Shown here: in pieces, positions 23,726 through 34,834 of the stretch
How the letters are laid out: each line of letters starts with the position of its first letter
How positions within the stretch are numbered: position 1 is the stretch's first letter
Source: Chrysaora quinquecirrha
Taxonomy: Eukaryota; Cnidaria; Scyphozoa; Semaeostomeae; Pelagiidae
DNA: 64,000 bases
Direction: 5' to 3'
Assembly: GCA_014526335.1 (NCBI GenBank)
Contig: JACTAT010000337.1
Coordinates: forward strand, 543,407 to 607,406
Notes under the pieces: generated by a model
What the model was told of the DNA's origin: nothing
What the model saw: only the letters and a program-made list of their open reading frames with translations
The model's database searches: none
Made by a program: the position numbers and the translations under genes

Positions 23726-26700
23726 GGGATTGTAGCCTGCATATTTAACATTATTTGATAAAAAGACCTGGTAACTAAATGCAATTGTTACCTGGCAACA
23801 CATGTTAAAACTTTGGTAATTGTGGCTGTGAAGAGTTTCTCTGAGTGTCAACTCTCTTAGTTTATTTTTTGCTGTCATACTTTATCACCAACTGTAAGTA
23901 TTTTTCATATGTTTCCTTACTTCCTGAACAACAATAAATCGACATGAAACAAATTTTTTTTGCCCCTTGTTTTGTTTATTTCAAAGATTTCCTTGGTACT
24001 CAAAAGTACTGTTGTGCATTATCGGGCCTAAATCCCACTACTTAGGCCATCTTTCAAAATGGTTGCTAGATGTATGTTAATGCTTTTTATTCCTCAATTT
24101 CATTCTTTCTCTCTCTTCTAACTCGTTGAAGATATAGGGTTTATCATAGTTAACCTTTTCCATCCCCTTTTTATAAAAATTATTCTTATTTTTCACATTT
24201 CATTGGCAAAAATGGGTCCAATTTCTTACAGAGAAAAGTAAGATAAATCAAATTTTTGCTTTTTTATATAAAAACAAAATCAGCATGTGTATTCTCATCA
24301 TTAATAGCTATGATGGAACATTCCACACAAAGAAGAATAGGTAGAATCTATAATATTGAAGAGGCACAAATCATGTTTGAAGAGATCCCAAGTGATGTTG
24401 GTGAAACAACTGAGGAAGAAGAAAGTGATACAGACTTCGCAGACCCAGCATTTACGCCTCAACTCTTTGAAGATCTTCCTGATCTCGAAGAGGACAATGC
24501 AAATGAAGAAACCGAAGAGGATAATGATAGAGAAGATACTGGTGAAGACATGTGTGAAGGATATGTAAACAATGAAAATCAAAACTCAGCTTCAGCTGAA
24601 AAGCAAAAGAAAAAACTGAGGTGAACCGAAGATGGAAGAAAAAAACGAGCCTATGGTCATAAATGAATTCACTATACCAGAAGGTGTGTAACTTGGATAC
24701 TAGTCTACCTTTTATTTATTTCATTAGCTATTTGTTGCTTTTAGCGCAGGTTACTTCCAGGTGAGCCTAAAAATTTTCTAAAAAACTTTCAAATCTTAAC
24801 TCGTTGCTGTCTTAAGTGTTAGTTTAGACATGTTATTTACTTTCATGTTAATTTGTTATGATATATTTTATCCCAATCTTAGGTCCTGTTCCCCAACTCG
24901 TTGACCAATGGGAAACTCCTGGAGATTACTTTCTAAACTTCTTCGATCAAGAAAGAAGGAACAACATCGTGTACCAGACCAATTCGTATGCAAATAAAAA
25001 AGGAAAGCGTTTTTCACCACTGAATGAAAGAGAACTGTTTGGATTCATTGGCATAAACTTTGTGATGGGTTATCATAAGTTGCCTTCTTGGACAGACTAC
25101 TGGAAGCTTGACAGGGATCCAAGTGTTCCTATTGTTGCAGAAAAATTGCCCAGAAACAGATTTGCCTGAATTTTGTCAAATTTGCATATCAGTGACAACA
25201 CAGTCATGCCTGCTGCTAACAAGGATTAACTATACAATCTAAGGCCTTTGATTTTATCCTTGAATGAAAACTACAACAAGCTGTACAATTTTCCCTAAAG
25301 GGTCAGCATTGACGAAAGCATGATACTCTTCAAAGGACGCAGCTCTTTGAAGCAATACAATCCGAAAAAGCCAATCAAACAAGGATACAAGTTATGGAAG
25401 AGGGCTGACATGGATGCCTATATTAGTAAATTTGACATCTATCTGGGAAAAAATGTCTCCCTTGATATTGAAGGAGCACCAGCTGAATTTGGGCTAGGAG
25501 AGAAAGTAACTTTCAGCTGCACAAAAGATCTCAGAAATAAGAATCACCAGGTTTTCTGTGATAAATTTTTTTCATTTGTCAACCTGATGGAGTATCTGCA
25601 ATCTGCAATCTTACACATTATGGTATGTGAAACCATAAGAACCGACAGAAAAGGTTTGCCAAAAGGATTGAAGGCAGACAGAGAGCTTCAGCGAGGGGAA
25701 CACAATTTCCCAATATCAGAGAAAGGAATTGCGGTTCAATGCAGTTCATGTCATGTCAAATTTTCATGGGTATGATGTCTCCTCAGTAACAAGAACACAA
25801 AAAGATGGATCAAAAGAAGAGTTGGTTTGACCAACAGCTGTAAAGCACTACAATGAGCATATGGGAGGAGTGGACAAGGCAGACATGTTGTGTTGAATCC
25901 ATGGGGTTTGAAGGAAATCAAAGAAATGGTGGCACAGAATTGGAACAGTACGTTGGTCAACGCATATGTGGGGTATCAGAAATTGGACGGAGAGAAGCAG
26001 CCTGGATTTCCGTAGATCAGTAGCTTTGGAGCTGTTAACCCTAGCGAGAACACCAAAAGTTGGATGCCCCAGCTCCGCATTACCACCAGCCAAGAATCGT
26101 AAAAGAATAAAGTACAGAATATTCTGTTGAAAGAGGCATTTGTCTGCAGAATCGTGGTTCTCATTGGGTTTCTTATAAAAAAGAAAGGAGAAGATGTGAA
26201 GTGTGTTCAAAGGAGAAAATACAGTCTCGACCACACTCTAAGTGCAATACATGTAAAGTATTTCTGTGCTGTAGTGAGAAAAAAAATTATTTTTCATATA
26301 CCATTGAGTTGAGGGGTAGAGGACAATTTTCAGAATATTGAATAACTCTTTTGTTCAGTAAAAGGCTTCTAGAATGTTTCAACATAAATCTTGAGTGTTA
26401 GAAAATTTTCAGTGTCAAGTTCATTTAGATATGTGCTGCAAAACCACCAAAATTCTTGTTGAACTGGCCTTGCCACACCCAAAAACCACGCCCTAAAGGT
26501 GAATTTCGCCAGAAGAAATGTTTTAATATTTTATCCTTCCGTTCATTCGCATTATAAGTGTTGTAATTTTCTTCAAAGAACAAAAACAAAGAAATTGAGA
26601 TTGAGAAAGAATAAAAAACAGATTTGCACAAAATGGTACCATAAAGCACGTCGGTGCTTTAAAGTACCACCCCTGCATTTCAGCCAATATTTAATTTTTT

Positions 26701-26803
26701 TCAAAAAAAATTATATAGTGCCTCTAGTTGATTGTGTTTGATCATATATCAATGGTGATTACATTTGTTTGCTGCAAAATCGAGTTGTGGTAAACAAAGA
26801 GGG
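23726..26803 (+). mobile_element. piggyBac-type transposon inserted in BEL pol
   Basis: The right end is clear. Plus-strand ...AACAAAGAGGG ends at 26,803 and is followed by TTAA (26,804-26,807), so the terminus reads CCCTCTTTG from outside in, as piggyBac ends do. The BEL reading SSPFLLN runs up to that TTAA and resumes on the other side near 23,725, as STVLRYL. The left terminus is not identifiable by eye, since no TTAA-CCCTCTT lies at the junction, so the left 50-500 bp may be damaged or contain a further insertion. The element carries a spliced transposase gene (24,256-26,300). Confidence 0.8.
24256..26300 (+). pseudogene. piggyBac-type transposase (DDE_Tnp_1_7), decayed
   Basis: An acidic N-terminal exon (24,310-24,683; residues rich in Glu/Asp) ends at a GT donor at 24,684. 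The acceptor AG is at 24,881-24,882, and the next exon opens with the transposase core (QLVDQWETPGDYFLNFF). SIDESMILFKGRSSLKQYN (about 25,313-25,370) carries the first catalytic Asp of the family, FCDKFFSF near 25,557-25,580 the second, and GGVDKADM near 25,866-25,890 the third. A Cys-rich C-terminal finger remnant follows to about 26,290. Stops near 25,168, 25,230, 25,775 and 25,845 and one frame change before 24,625 kill it. The enzyme would excise precisely and insert at TTAA. Confidence 0.88.
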
Positions 26804-26807
26804 TTAA

Positions 26808-27390
26808 GCAAAAAGGGTGAGGAGTTTACCCAGAAAACACTCTATTGTAGTGATATATCACAGTATCCATCTCTTAAGAATTAATATCCTTGACCCAGAT
26901 GAATCTAAGGCATTCTCAATCACTTGGGTGGACTTCTACATTTAAGATGGCCATTTCAATGTCTCCTATCAGGATGGCCTTATTTTCTCTTATTCTCAAA
27001 AGCAAGTCAAATAAGAGTGGGGTCAATGACGGCCCAACATGAAGGCAGTCATTCAATGAGGTGCCTGTTTTACGATCTTTACAAGATGCATCAAAGACTA
27101 CTCTTACCTTAGTTGTTTCTGCATCCTTTTGTATCACGGCTTGATGTGGCAGGTAATGAATTTTTCCACTGCATCTTCTAAATTGACAACTTGTTCAATA
27201 ATCCCAGACTTCTGTTGTTATTCAATCATATTAGCATATTCCTGTAATACTTCAGGCTTTTTCTTCAACCTGACCACAGTTGTCCTTTCAATCTACAAAG
27301 ACTAGCATTGAAATTAGAGGGTAGGGGTTTGTGCCCTGCTTTCCACAGTAGTTTTGTGGAATAGCACTAGCCATTGAACTGAATTTCAAC
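26808..27390 (-). pseudogene. BEL/Pao pol, 5' part of reverse transcriptase
   Basis: Read leftwards: RLKKKPEVLQEYANMIE near 27,240-27,290, [20 protein letters not shown] near 27,105-27,165, VVFDAS..., [20 protein letters not shown] (27,000-27,060), [16 protein letters not shown] (26,916-26,965; the Asp of GDIE is the first RT catalytic residue), then VNSSPFLLN ending at the piggyBac TTAA. The remainder of pol continues at 23,725. The 5' side is cut off near 27,390, where unrelated plus-strand helicase sequence begins. Gag is absent from this copy. Confidence 0.9.
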
Positions 27391-27402
27391 TTTCACCTCT
27401 GT

Positions 27403-27715
27403 ATGGAGCTATTCAATTTACAAGACAAGAAGAAAGGCCTTAATTCACAACTGAGCAATGATATAGTATTTGCTATCTCACCATTAACAGGACTGCTTGT
27501 TCAACAGACAGAACATTTGAAATCTCTTGGAATAAACGCTGCTTTTATAGGCAAGATTCAGAAAGAGGAGAAAGTTAAACAGTCAGTTAGAGATGGGAAA
27601 GTAGATGTCCTCTTTATAACCCCCAAGGCAGTCATTGAATCTAAATGGCGCAAAGTGTTGTCTTCTGCGTAATATAGCAAATAGATTGTGATTGATGAGG
27701 CTCTCTGTATTTCTA
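27403..27715 (+). pseudogene. RecQ-like superfamily 2 helicase fragment
   Basis: Plus-strand translation gives IVFAISPLTGLLVQQTEHLK, SLGINAAFIGKI, VDVLFITPKAVIESKWRKVL and, after a stop, a Walker-B-like IVIDEALCIS. These are motifs Ia, Ib and II of RecQ-type SF2 helicases, where DEAH is expected and DEAL is found. Motif I (GKS/T) is missing on the left and the whole second RecA domain on the right. Such fragments are frequent repeat-associated sequences in invertebrate genomes. Whether it belonged to a mobile element or a host RecQ pseudogene cannot be told from 300 bp. Confidence 0.7.
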
Positions 27716-28389
27716 GTTGATGAGTTAGGAAATTAGAGCTTATACCATCTACCCACAGTATTATTTACATGAAACTTCGGTTTCTTGAAATAGCATTATT
27801 ATGCACAATTGCAATTGTATTAATGTCTATACTAAGTGTGATCTGTTTTTTTCTAGATTGACAATACTGTCAAACCATACAATCATAATTCTAAGATTAC
27901 TGTCATTACTAGATTGACATAAGTATGCATAACAATGAAAGAAAATAGTTAACATCTAAATATGTAATCTAATTCCTAAATATCTAATTAACCTATGTAC
28001 AAGTGCTAAAGTACTTAGTAAAAAGTCAACTTTGGAAAAAATTTAGATGTAAATTTGTATTTCCATTCAATTTAAATACCATTATTTCAAATACCAAAAA
28101 AACATTGTGACACCATTATGTGTGAGGACAGTGAATCCTACTTATAGCATTTTCAATATTAAATAGCCCAGCATGGTTTCCATTTCTATCAAATTTGATA
28201 AACTTCAAGAAATCTTATCATGAACATACTATTCATAAAACCAACTACATAACTTGAACCTCTTTATTAAACTGAATTATAAACTGTCATAGATCCCAAC
28301 CGTAGCTCCGAACAAAACTCATGACAAATAACACAATCTGTATACTTTACTTAAAAAGCTACTCTATGATTCCTTATCGCAAATATAAT
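27716..28389. other. Intergenic, no gene seen
   Basis: Very AT-rich, all frames closed. It separates the helicase fragment from the C-terminal end of the minus-strand DUF6589-like gene. Confidence 0.5.
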
Positions 28390-30500
28390 GGTCAAATGTC
28401 TTGTTTCCTTGCCAGCTCAGTTATTTTCTCCTTAAGCCAATTGTTAAGTTTGTCCCAGTTGATTTTTCTAGAAGATTTTAAATTTGTAAAGCTGTCATGG
28501 GCACTCTTTCAAATAGTTTCTCTTGTTTTAGTTCCTCTACCATCAAACTTACATCTTTCTCATAAAACTGATCTTTGTGCCTCCCTATCGATGAGAATTT
28601 TTCTGTTTGAATGTTGATGCTTCTCTCCAACTCTTTGCACCCCTTCACCTACTTTCCAACCCTTTGCTTTATTTCTCCATTTAAAAGTTCAATGGCATAA
28701 TCAATCTGTATATTTCTTCCTTCTCCCGCCATGTAGGTTTACAGTTCTGTTGCGTAGAAGCTGTTTGGATTTTCTTTCACTCACCAAGTCTTTTACCTGT
28801 GCTACAAAATTTAAGGCCAACCCTGCATACACAGTGTAGTCAGTTGAGACAAACTGTGGAAAATCATATTTCCAGATGATGAAGATTCGCTCACCATCCC
28901 CTTCACTACTTGCATTTTTTCTGGAGAGATCCAACAAACCTTCCCTCAACAGCTTTTGCAAATGATTTAAAATGCGATCATCTGAAGGGTTACTTTCTTC
29001 CTCTATCTGGTTCTCCCAGTTATTATCAACTGGTTAATTGCTGCAATGTTTTTTTCATGTTATAGTTCATCCTGGAAGCAGCCTGGGAATCCACATTTGA
29101 ACTGGCCATTTTTTGTGTCTTTGCTGTGGTAGTTTCGCTAGCTGCTTGAAGATGTTTCGATGAGTGCTTGTCTGGCAAGGCATATTTTTTATTATTTTCA
29201 TCGTGATAGAGTTGGGGTCGTTCATCTTCTCCTCGTTAGTTTTGTTCTTGTCTCATGTCTTTGTCGCCAATTAGAAATTCCTCCATTGCAGCAAGAAGGG
29301 TATAACCATAAGTAATGAAATATGTGAATTCGCGTGAGGCACGAGCGGAATCCTTGACTTCTTTATTCGAATTTCGCCTATTTATTCATTGCTTCAGTTG
29401 GTGCAAGGTTCCTTTTTCTGAGACAGAAGAAGTCCTGTACATTTCAGTAAATAACATCTGCATGAAATACATATGGATTCAATGTAAATTAACATATGCA
29501 AAGTGAGCCTTGTACCCGACAAGGGGGGTGAGGGTACTTCAATATGTAGAGAAACTGGATGTGCTACTCATATGGATGGGTTTTTTTAAATGAAGTTATC
29601 TACAAATGGGTCTGATATTCTGCTTGATTTTGGTCGATGAGTTTGTATTATAGGATTTTCTTCCCAATAGGTCCCATTATGATTTACCAATAGATCCCAT
29701 TATGATTTATTTTATGGCCATAATGAAGGACCCTCCCAGGGCCTTGTTGAAAAGAAAACACAACTTACATGGTATGAGAAAAAATCAAGGGGTATTATAG
29801 GGAATATCGTTCCTGTAAACAGGAATGCTTCATGCCAGTCTTGTGATTTCTTTACAATGCCTTTTACTCGTTTTTCTGCTGTTTGGGCATCTGCTCTTGC
29901 ATTTTGGGCTTCCATACCATGTTTCGTCATCAGTCCATCTCCAATGACAAGAATCATTTTTTCTTGACCAGAGAATTTTGGCGAATACTTTTGATAATCT
30001 TCTAATATTGCTATCATATCTTGAGGGAAGATTTCATTCTTTTCCAAGAGGCCAAGTGGAATCTGGAAATGAGATATTTGTACTTTCAGGCTTTACCTTT
30101 CATGTTAACGAGGAAAGTAATTTGATGTTGCAAAACACTACTCACCACTTTTGATCTTTTTGTCATTTCCTCTTTGGAATTTATGGGGTATACGTTTGGA
30201 AACCAGATGCGAATAATTTGTTTTGAACTGCTGCATATGCTTGCAGATAATCCTTTTGATTGTCTCTGTGAGTGCTTCTTGCAAATATTCATATTAATTT
30301 TCTGTCAATATCCACAAATCGAGATCGGCTTTAGCAATTGTGTGGTGTTTTGCTTCATCAGAAAGGTGTTCTACATTCACCCGATTCTGAACTGCTATTG
30401 CTTACACCAGATAATATCACGTGTTTGCATTGTCAATAGTTTTGTGTCGAACATGGCGCTGAAGATTTAGATTATCAAAACAGATCATGAAGCCTGGCTG
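28390..30500 (-). pseudogene. DUF6589-like repeat-derived gene, decayed
   Basis: Read leftwards, 30,047-29,712 carries LVIGDGLMTKHGMEAQNARA and GIVKKSQDWHEAF, resembling the conserved core of DUF6589 proteins (a GDQLT-like motif, then a DWH motif). After a Ser/Thr/Lys-rich stretch at 29,040-29,300 comes 28,961-28,701, with WKYDFPQFVSTDYTVYAGLA and RNRTVNLHGGRRKKYTD, matching the family's C-terminal end (a GG...D signature). A charged tail follows to about 28,390 (INWDKLNNWLKEKI). Stops and frame changes break it into at least four pieces, some of which may be real introns. DUF6589 genes are multicopy in cnidarians and fungi and thought to be transposon-derived. No TIRs found. Confidence 0.6.
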
Positions 30501-30940
30501 TAATGTTGGTATCTCTGTGAATTGGTCTTCCTAAAGGAGAAATATGAAACAACATTTAGAAATTATTTATAGATGAAATGAAGGATATGCTTGTGTTTGA
30601 GGTCATACTCTTTGACACTGTGTGTTCCTCTTGATCTTGAGACAGAAATGTTTCTTTCTTTCTAGGGGTAATGATTTCAGACTATGTTGTCAAAGGCTTG
30701 CTGAACTGAAATCATTTTTGTGAAAAGACGTCATCTTCATTGCATTAACTGCAACGGCAACAAATAGAATTAAAGATGACATAAGTAGCTGAATATTGCT
30801 ATCTGAGCGTAGTATTGTTTATGTGCCCACTGAGAGGGCCAATGTCTATTACCAAGTCATAAGATGCAAATTAGAGGACTTTTCTTTCCTTGATTATCAT
30901 GTCACCCTTCTCCGCTCTGAGAGGCTTGTGAGTTATTTTT
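30501..30940. other. Intergenic, no gene seen
   Basis: Between the DUF6589-like gene start and the LINE reverse transcriptase. Nothing recognised. Confidence 0.4.
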
Positions 30941-30944
30941 CAGT

Positions 30945-31974
30945 ATGCAATTCGGGTTCCGCAGTGGATTTTCCACAGAACATGCATTAGTTGCTCTAAC
31001 TGAAATATAAAGTCTACTCTTGATAATAACAAACTTGGTTGTGGAATCTTCATAGACCTTCAAAAGGCTTTTGATACTGTAAATCATGAAATTCTACTTA
31101 AAAAATTGGAACATTATGGTATCAGAGAAACTGCCCTAACTTGGTTCGAATTGTACCTTTGTAATCGTAGACAACTGGTTTCAATTAATGGGTATTCCTC
31201 CTCATTATGTGATATAACATGTGGTGTTCCACAGAGATCAGTTCTTGGACCTCTTCTTTTTTTAATTTACATCAATGACTTACCCAATGCCACCAGTGTC
31301 CTGTCATTCCTGTTTGCTGACAACACGAACATTTACTTCGAAGCTGATAATCTTGATAATCTCACCAGAACAATTAATAAAGAACTGAATAAGGTCAAAT
31401 CATGGCTTGATTGTAACAAACTAGCACTTAACATTGACAAGACTAACTTTGTTCTTTTTCATTCACCTAGGAAAAAGTTACCTGACCTTCTTAACATCAA
31501 ATTTGGTAGGAAAATATCTCCAGGTCTAAATATGTGAAATTTCTGGGAATTTTGCTGGATGAACACCTTACATGGAAATACCACACTTCCAGAGTATATT
31601 TCAAAATACGACACTACATTCCTCTGCAACCTTTGATTAGCCTGTATAACTCCCTATTTTCCTCATTTCTTTGTTATGGCATCACTGCCTGGAGTTTAAC
31701 ATATGATACATATCTGAAGCCACTCTACCTCCTCCAAAAGAAAATTTTAAGATGTATCAACTTTTCACATTTTGCTGCTTCATCTTCACCAATTTTTCAT
31801 TCCCTAAAAATTCTTAAGCTGGAAGACATAATACATTCAAATATCCTGACGTTTGTTTATAAAGCTCTAAATAAAAGATCTCCTACCTGCTTTCACACTT
31901 ACTTTACTCCTAACTCATCAGTTCATAGGATTGGAACTCGCAAGGTAACAATGTGCACCACTCTCTTCCACTAA
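30945..31974 (+). pseudogene. Non-LTR retrotransposon reverse transcriptase fragment with altered catalytic box
   Basis: The plus strand carries QFGFRSGFSTEHALVALTE (about 30,948-31,005), IFIDLQKAFDTVNHEILL (motif A, about 31,045-31,100), VSINGYSSSLCDITCGVPQ with VLGPLLFLIYINDLP (31,175-31,285), then FADNTNIYF where FADD is expected, and WLDCNKLALNIDKTNFVLF. After a frame change at about 31,533, FLGILLDEHLTWKYH and the thumb follow to 31,974. The second Asp of the catalytic pair is Asn, so the enzyme would be inactive even without the breaks. The 5' part (endonuclease) and 3' end are missing. Confidence 0.88.
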
Positions 31975-33108
31975 GGAAAAACAAACAACATCGCCATTGC
32001 TTATCTTAACTACCACTTTTCAAGAAGAATTTCATCCTCAGTATCAAACATTTTCCCAATGCTTGGCCACATTTAATGTAACAAATTTGCCGGAAATTTA
32101 GTCGCATGCATGCGTGACAATCATCAAAAGTTTAATTCGGAATTTCAAGTGAAATTGCCATGTCATCTGGACATTTACAGCAAAAAAACAACTAAAAAAA
32201 ATTGTCTGACATCCAATAGGCAATTTCATGAAACAATATTGGATACTTCTTGGTGGTCTTCCGTTTTTTAGAGATTTCTTGCAGGGAAATGTTGTTGAAG
32301 ATCTAATCACTAAAACCCCTTTGGAAATGTGTGCATATTTTGTTATAAAGTCTTTGAATGAGCATTGTAACTATACCTAGTGGGCACTTTTCTTGACTTT
32401 GGAATGCTTCAGCTTTTAGGCTAAAGTCTTCTATTCCGTTTCCTCTTCCCCTGCAAAAGAAAAGAAGGAATTTAAAAAGGTACATGGGTTTAATCTATGA
32501 AACTGTCTTCCTTTAATCACACATGTTCTGGTCGATTATCAGCCACATGCCTTTGGCACTATAAGGTTATTCCTCTACATTAGTTTAAATAATTACCCAA
32601 TGCGCTTTGGTCAATATGTGGTGCCCCTCATTCGTTTTGTCACCATAAATACTTGCTGAGAATGCAAGATGCTATTGCATCCGACACGTTATGTCTTTGG
32701 TGGTTCTGTGGTGATGGGTGTGCCTCCTGGCATCTTGAGCTGCCTGTTTCTTCATATCCCATATTTCACTGACTTTGAAACATAGCCTCAATTTACTAGC
32801 ATTGCTTTCTGGCTGCTTTGATATTTTTTTATTTTGTTCCCTGAGGAATTAAACTACCAGCTAAACGACTTTTTGATACTATATGAATTTGTTTATCAGG
32901 GCAGGAGCCCTCATCACTACGATAGGACATTTTACTTTCTTCAGTTTTCAAATGCTTTGACGGCCGGCCCGAATATGACAATTTCTATGCGACCTTTTCT
33001 AAAAAATGCAAGTCTGACCCTGTCTCCAATCTATGATACCCATCTCTAATACATGAAAATTATCACTGTGATTTCTTATAAAAACAATAACAAATCAATC
33101 ATCAATCT
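31975..33108. other. Intergenic, no gene seen
   Basis: No coding resemblance. Near 33,060-33,108 the sequence leads into a LINE 3' segment, so part of this stretch may be decayed LINE sequence. Confidence 0.4.
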
Positions 33109-33932
33109 ATGCAACGAAGGAAGGAACTGCCACAAAGTGCATATAGTGAAAGTCTGAAACTAAATCATCTGATGGAAAAAATTGAATCCGTTCAATATTC
33201 TGCTGCATTAGCGGTAACTGGCGCATGGAAAGGCACTTCTCGAGAGAAACTTAATACCGAGCTTGGGTGGGAATCGCTCAACCTGAGACGTTGGAGCAGG
33301 CGTCTTGTTTTATTTTTCAAGTTTGTCAACAACCTAACACCTGAATATACAAGGCAGCCTATTCCACCTCTTCCACAATCCAACTATCGCCTCCGTAGAC
33401 CACCTATAATTGGGCAAATACATACAAGAACAATGAGTTTTGGTGCAAGCTTCTACTCAGACTGTCCTTCGGAATGGAATAAACTTGACTCAGAGATAAG
33501 ACAATCGCCAACTGTGGGCATATTTAAAAAGAAACTATTTTCACTCATCCGTCCCTTCCCAACCCTGTCTACAGCATCCATGATCCGAAAGGCTTGGCAA
33601 TTCTAACACAACTTCGTGTGGGTCTAAGTAAGCTAAATCTTCACAAATTCAAACACAACTTTAAAGACACAGTAAATCCAATGTGTCTTATCAACGATGG
33701 GGTTGAGGACACGGAACACTTTTTGCTGCTCTGCCATAGCTATGATGCGCAAAGACAGGATCTTCTCGATACCGTCAGAAATATATTACAACCTCAAGGC
33801 TTATCAGACCTTTCTGATGAAGCGCTTCTTAAAATCCTACTCTATGGTGATGAAAAGTTACCAGTTATGTCCAATAGAATGATCCTTGAGGCTACATTAA
33901 AGTACATATATGCTACCGAACGCTTTGATTGA
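33109..33932 (+). pseudogene. LINE ORF2 C-terminal region with zinc-knuckle
   Basis: 33,109-33,606 encodes the post-thumb region (MEKIESVQYSAALAVTGAWK, LGWESLNLRRWSRRLVLFFK, PSEWNKLDSEIRQSP). After a single frame change near 33,580-33,600, 33,594-33,932 gives LRVGLSKLNLHKFKHNF and the terminal finger (CLINDGVEDTEHFLLLCHSY, a C...H...C arrangement). This C-terminal block is typical of LINE families abundant in corals and anemones. It belongs to a different copy, and possibly a different family, from the RT at 31 kb. Confidence 0.82.
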
Positions 33933-34684
33933 ACCTATGCCATCTTTACTTAATCATAAATGTTTTTTGTGTGTATTGCTGTAAGTTTATCTTTTTGTAT
34001 TGGTATTAGTATTCACTAGTATTAATATTTGTAATAAGTGCAGGGTTGCCATGTATCTTCATGCTCCTTGCACTATCGTTTTGTTCTGTTATTTTGTTCG
34101 TGTAGTAAATTGTAGTTTTTAGCCGAATTGATATATAAAAAAAGGAAGGAACTGACCTGTCACTGTATTCCGGTATTGTGTGCGAATTTCGCAAGACTCT
34201 CTTGATCACTTTTTTTACAATTTGCCTTTTGGATTGACCCTCATTCTCTAAGCAATATATGACTTTTCATCTCTGGAACACAACTACACAACAAGCGTAA
34301 GTTTTTCAATTTTAGATTTATCTTTTCTTAAGATATAAACTAGATCAACAGGGATTCAATAAGGATTCTCCTGGATTCAATGATTCAACAATGATTCAAT
34401 AAGGATTCTCCATGGATTCTCCTTGCTTGATATTGGATCGGTTGCACTCTTTTGAAATACTCTATCATATGGTCCTTGCTTAGAAGTAATACCATGCCAA
34501 ATTCACTATATTGTCCTCCCTCTATGATATTTTGTTATCGCTTGTAAATAACCTTAGCGCTGATATCAAATGTTTTAATTCTGATAGCTTAATCCTCTTA
34601 TGCAGTGTCCAAGTAGGTTCCAGGGTGAAAAATTAGTCGAAAAATCATTCGAAAAATAGTGTGCTTCGCCAGTGCTTTTGATCG
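33933..34684. other. Intergenic with small direct repeats
   Basis: No gene. A short cluster of GATTCAATAAGGATTCTCC-like words repeats between 34,350 and 34,425. The right limit is the IS3EU-like target duplication. Confidence 0.5.
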
Positions 34685-34690
34685 CTCTTG
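34685..34690 (+). repeat. Target-site duplication, left (CTCTTG)
   Basis: Identical to 40,026-40,031 and directly abuts the left TIR. Confidence 0.9.
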
Positions 34691-34834
34691 TATAGTGGCC
34701 GACGGCTGCCAATAAAATTTTGCATTATTTTTGCTCAATTTTGTTTATTTTTATTTCGTTTTCAAATACAAATAAAAAAATTCGAAAAAAATAAAAAAAA
34801 TCACATAAAAATAAGAATAAAGAAAATAAAAGCA
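34691..34834 (+). repeat. IS3EU-like left terminal inverted repeat
   Basis: 144 bp, matching the reverse complement of 39,881-40,025. It includes the conserved GTGGCCGACGGCTGCCAATA terminus and an A-rich inner half ending AAAATAAAAGCA. The transposase ATG follows 14 bp further in, so the repeat probably also contains the promoter. Confidence 0.92.

Noticed and set aside
25848..26234. Minus-strand frames over the piggyBac C-terminus
   Set aside because: Antisense shadows of the transposase, whose catalytic motif GGVDKADM is readable on plus.
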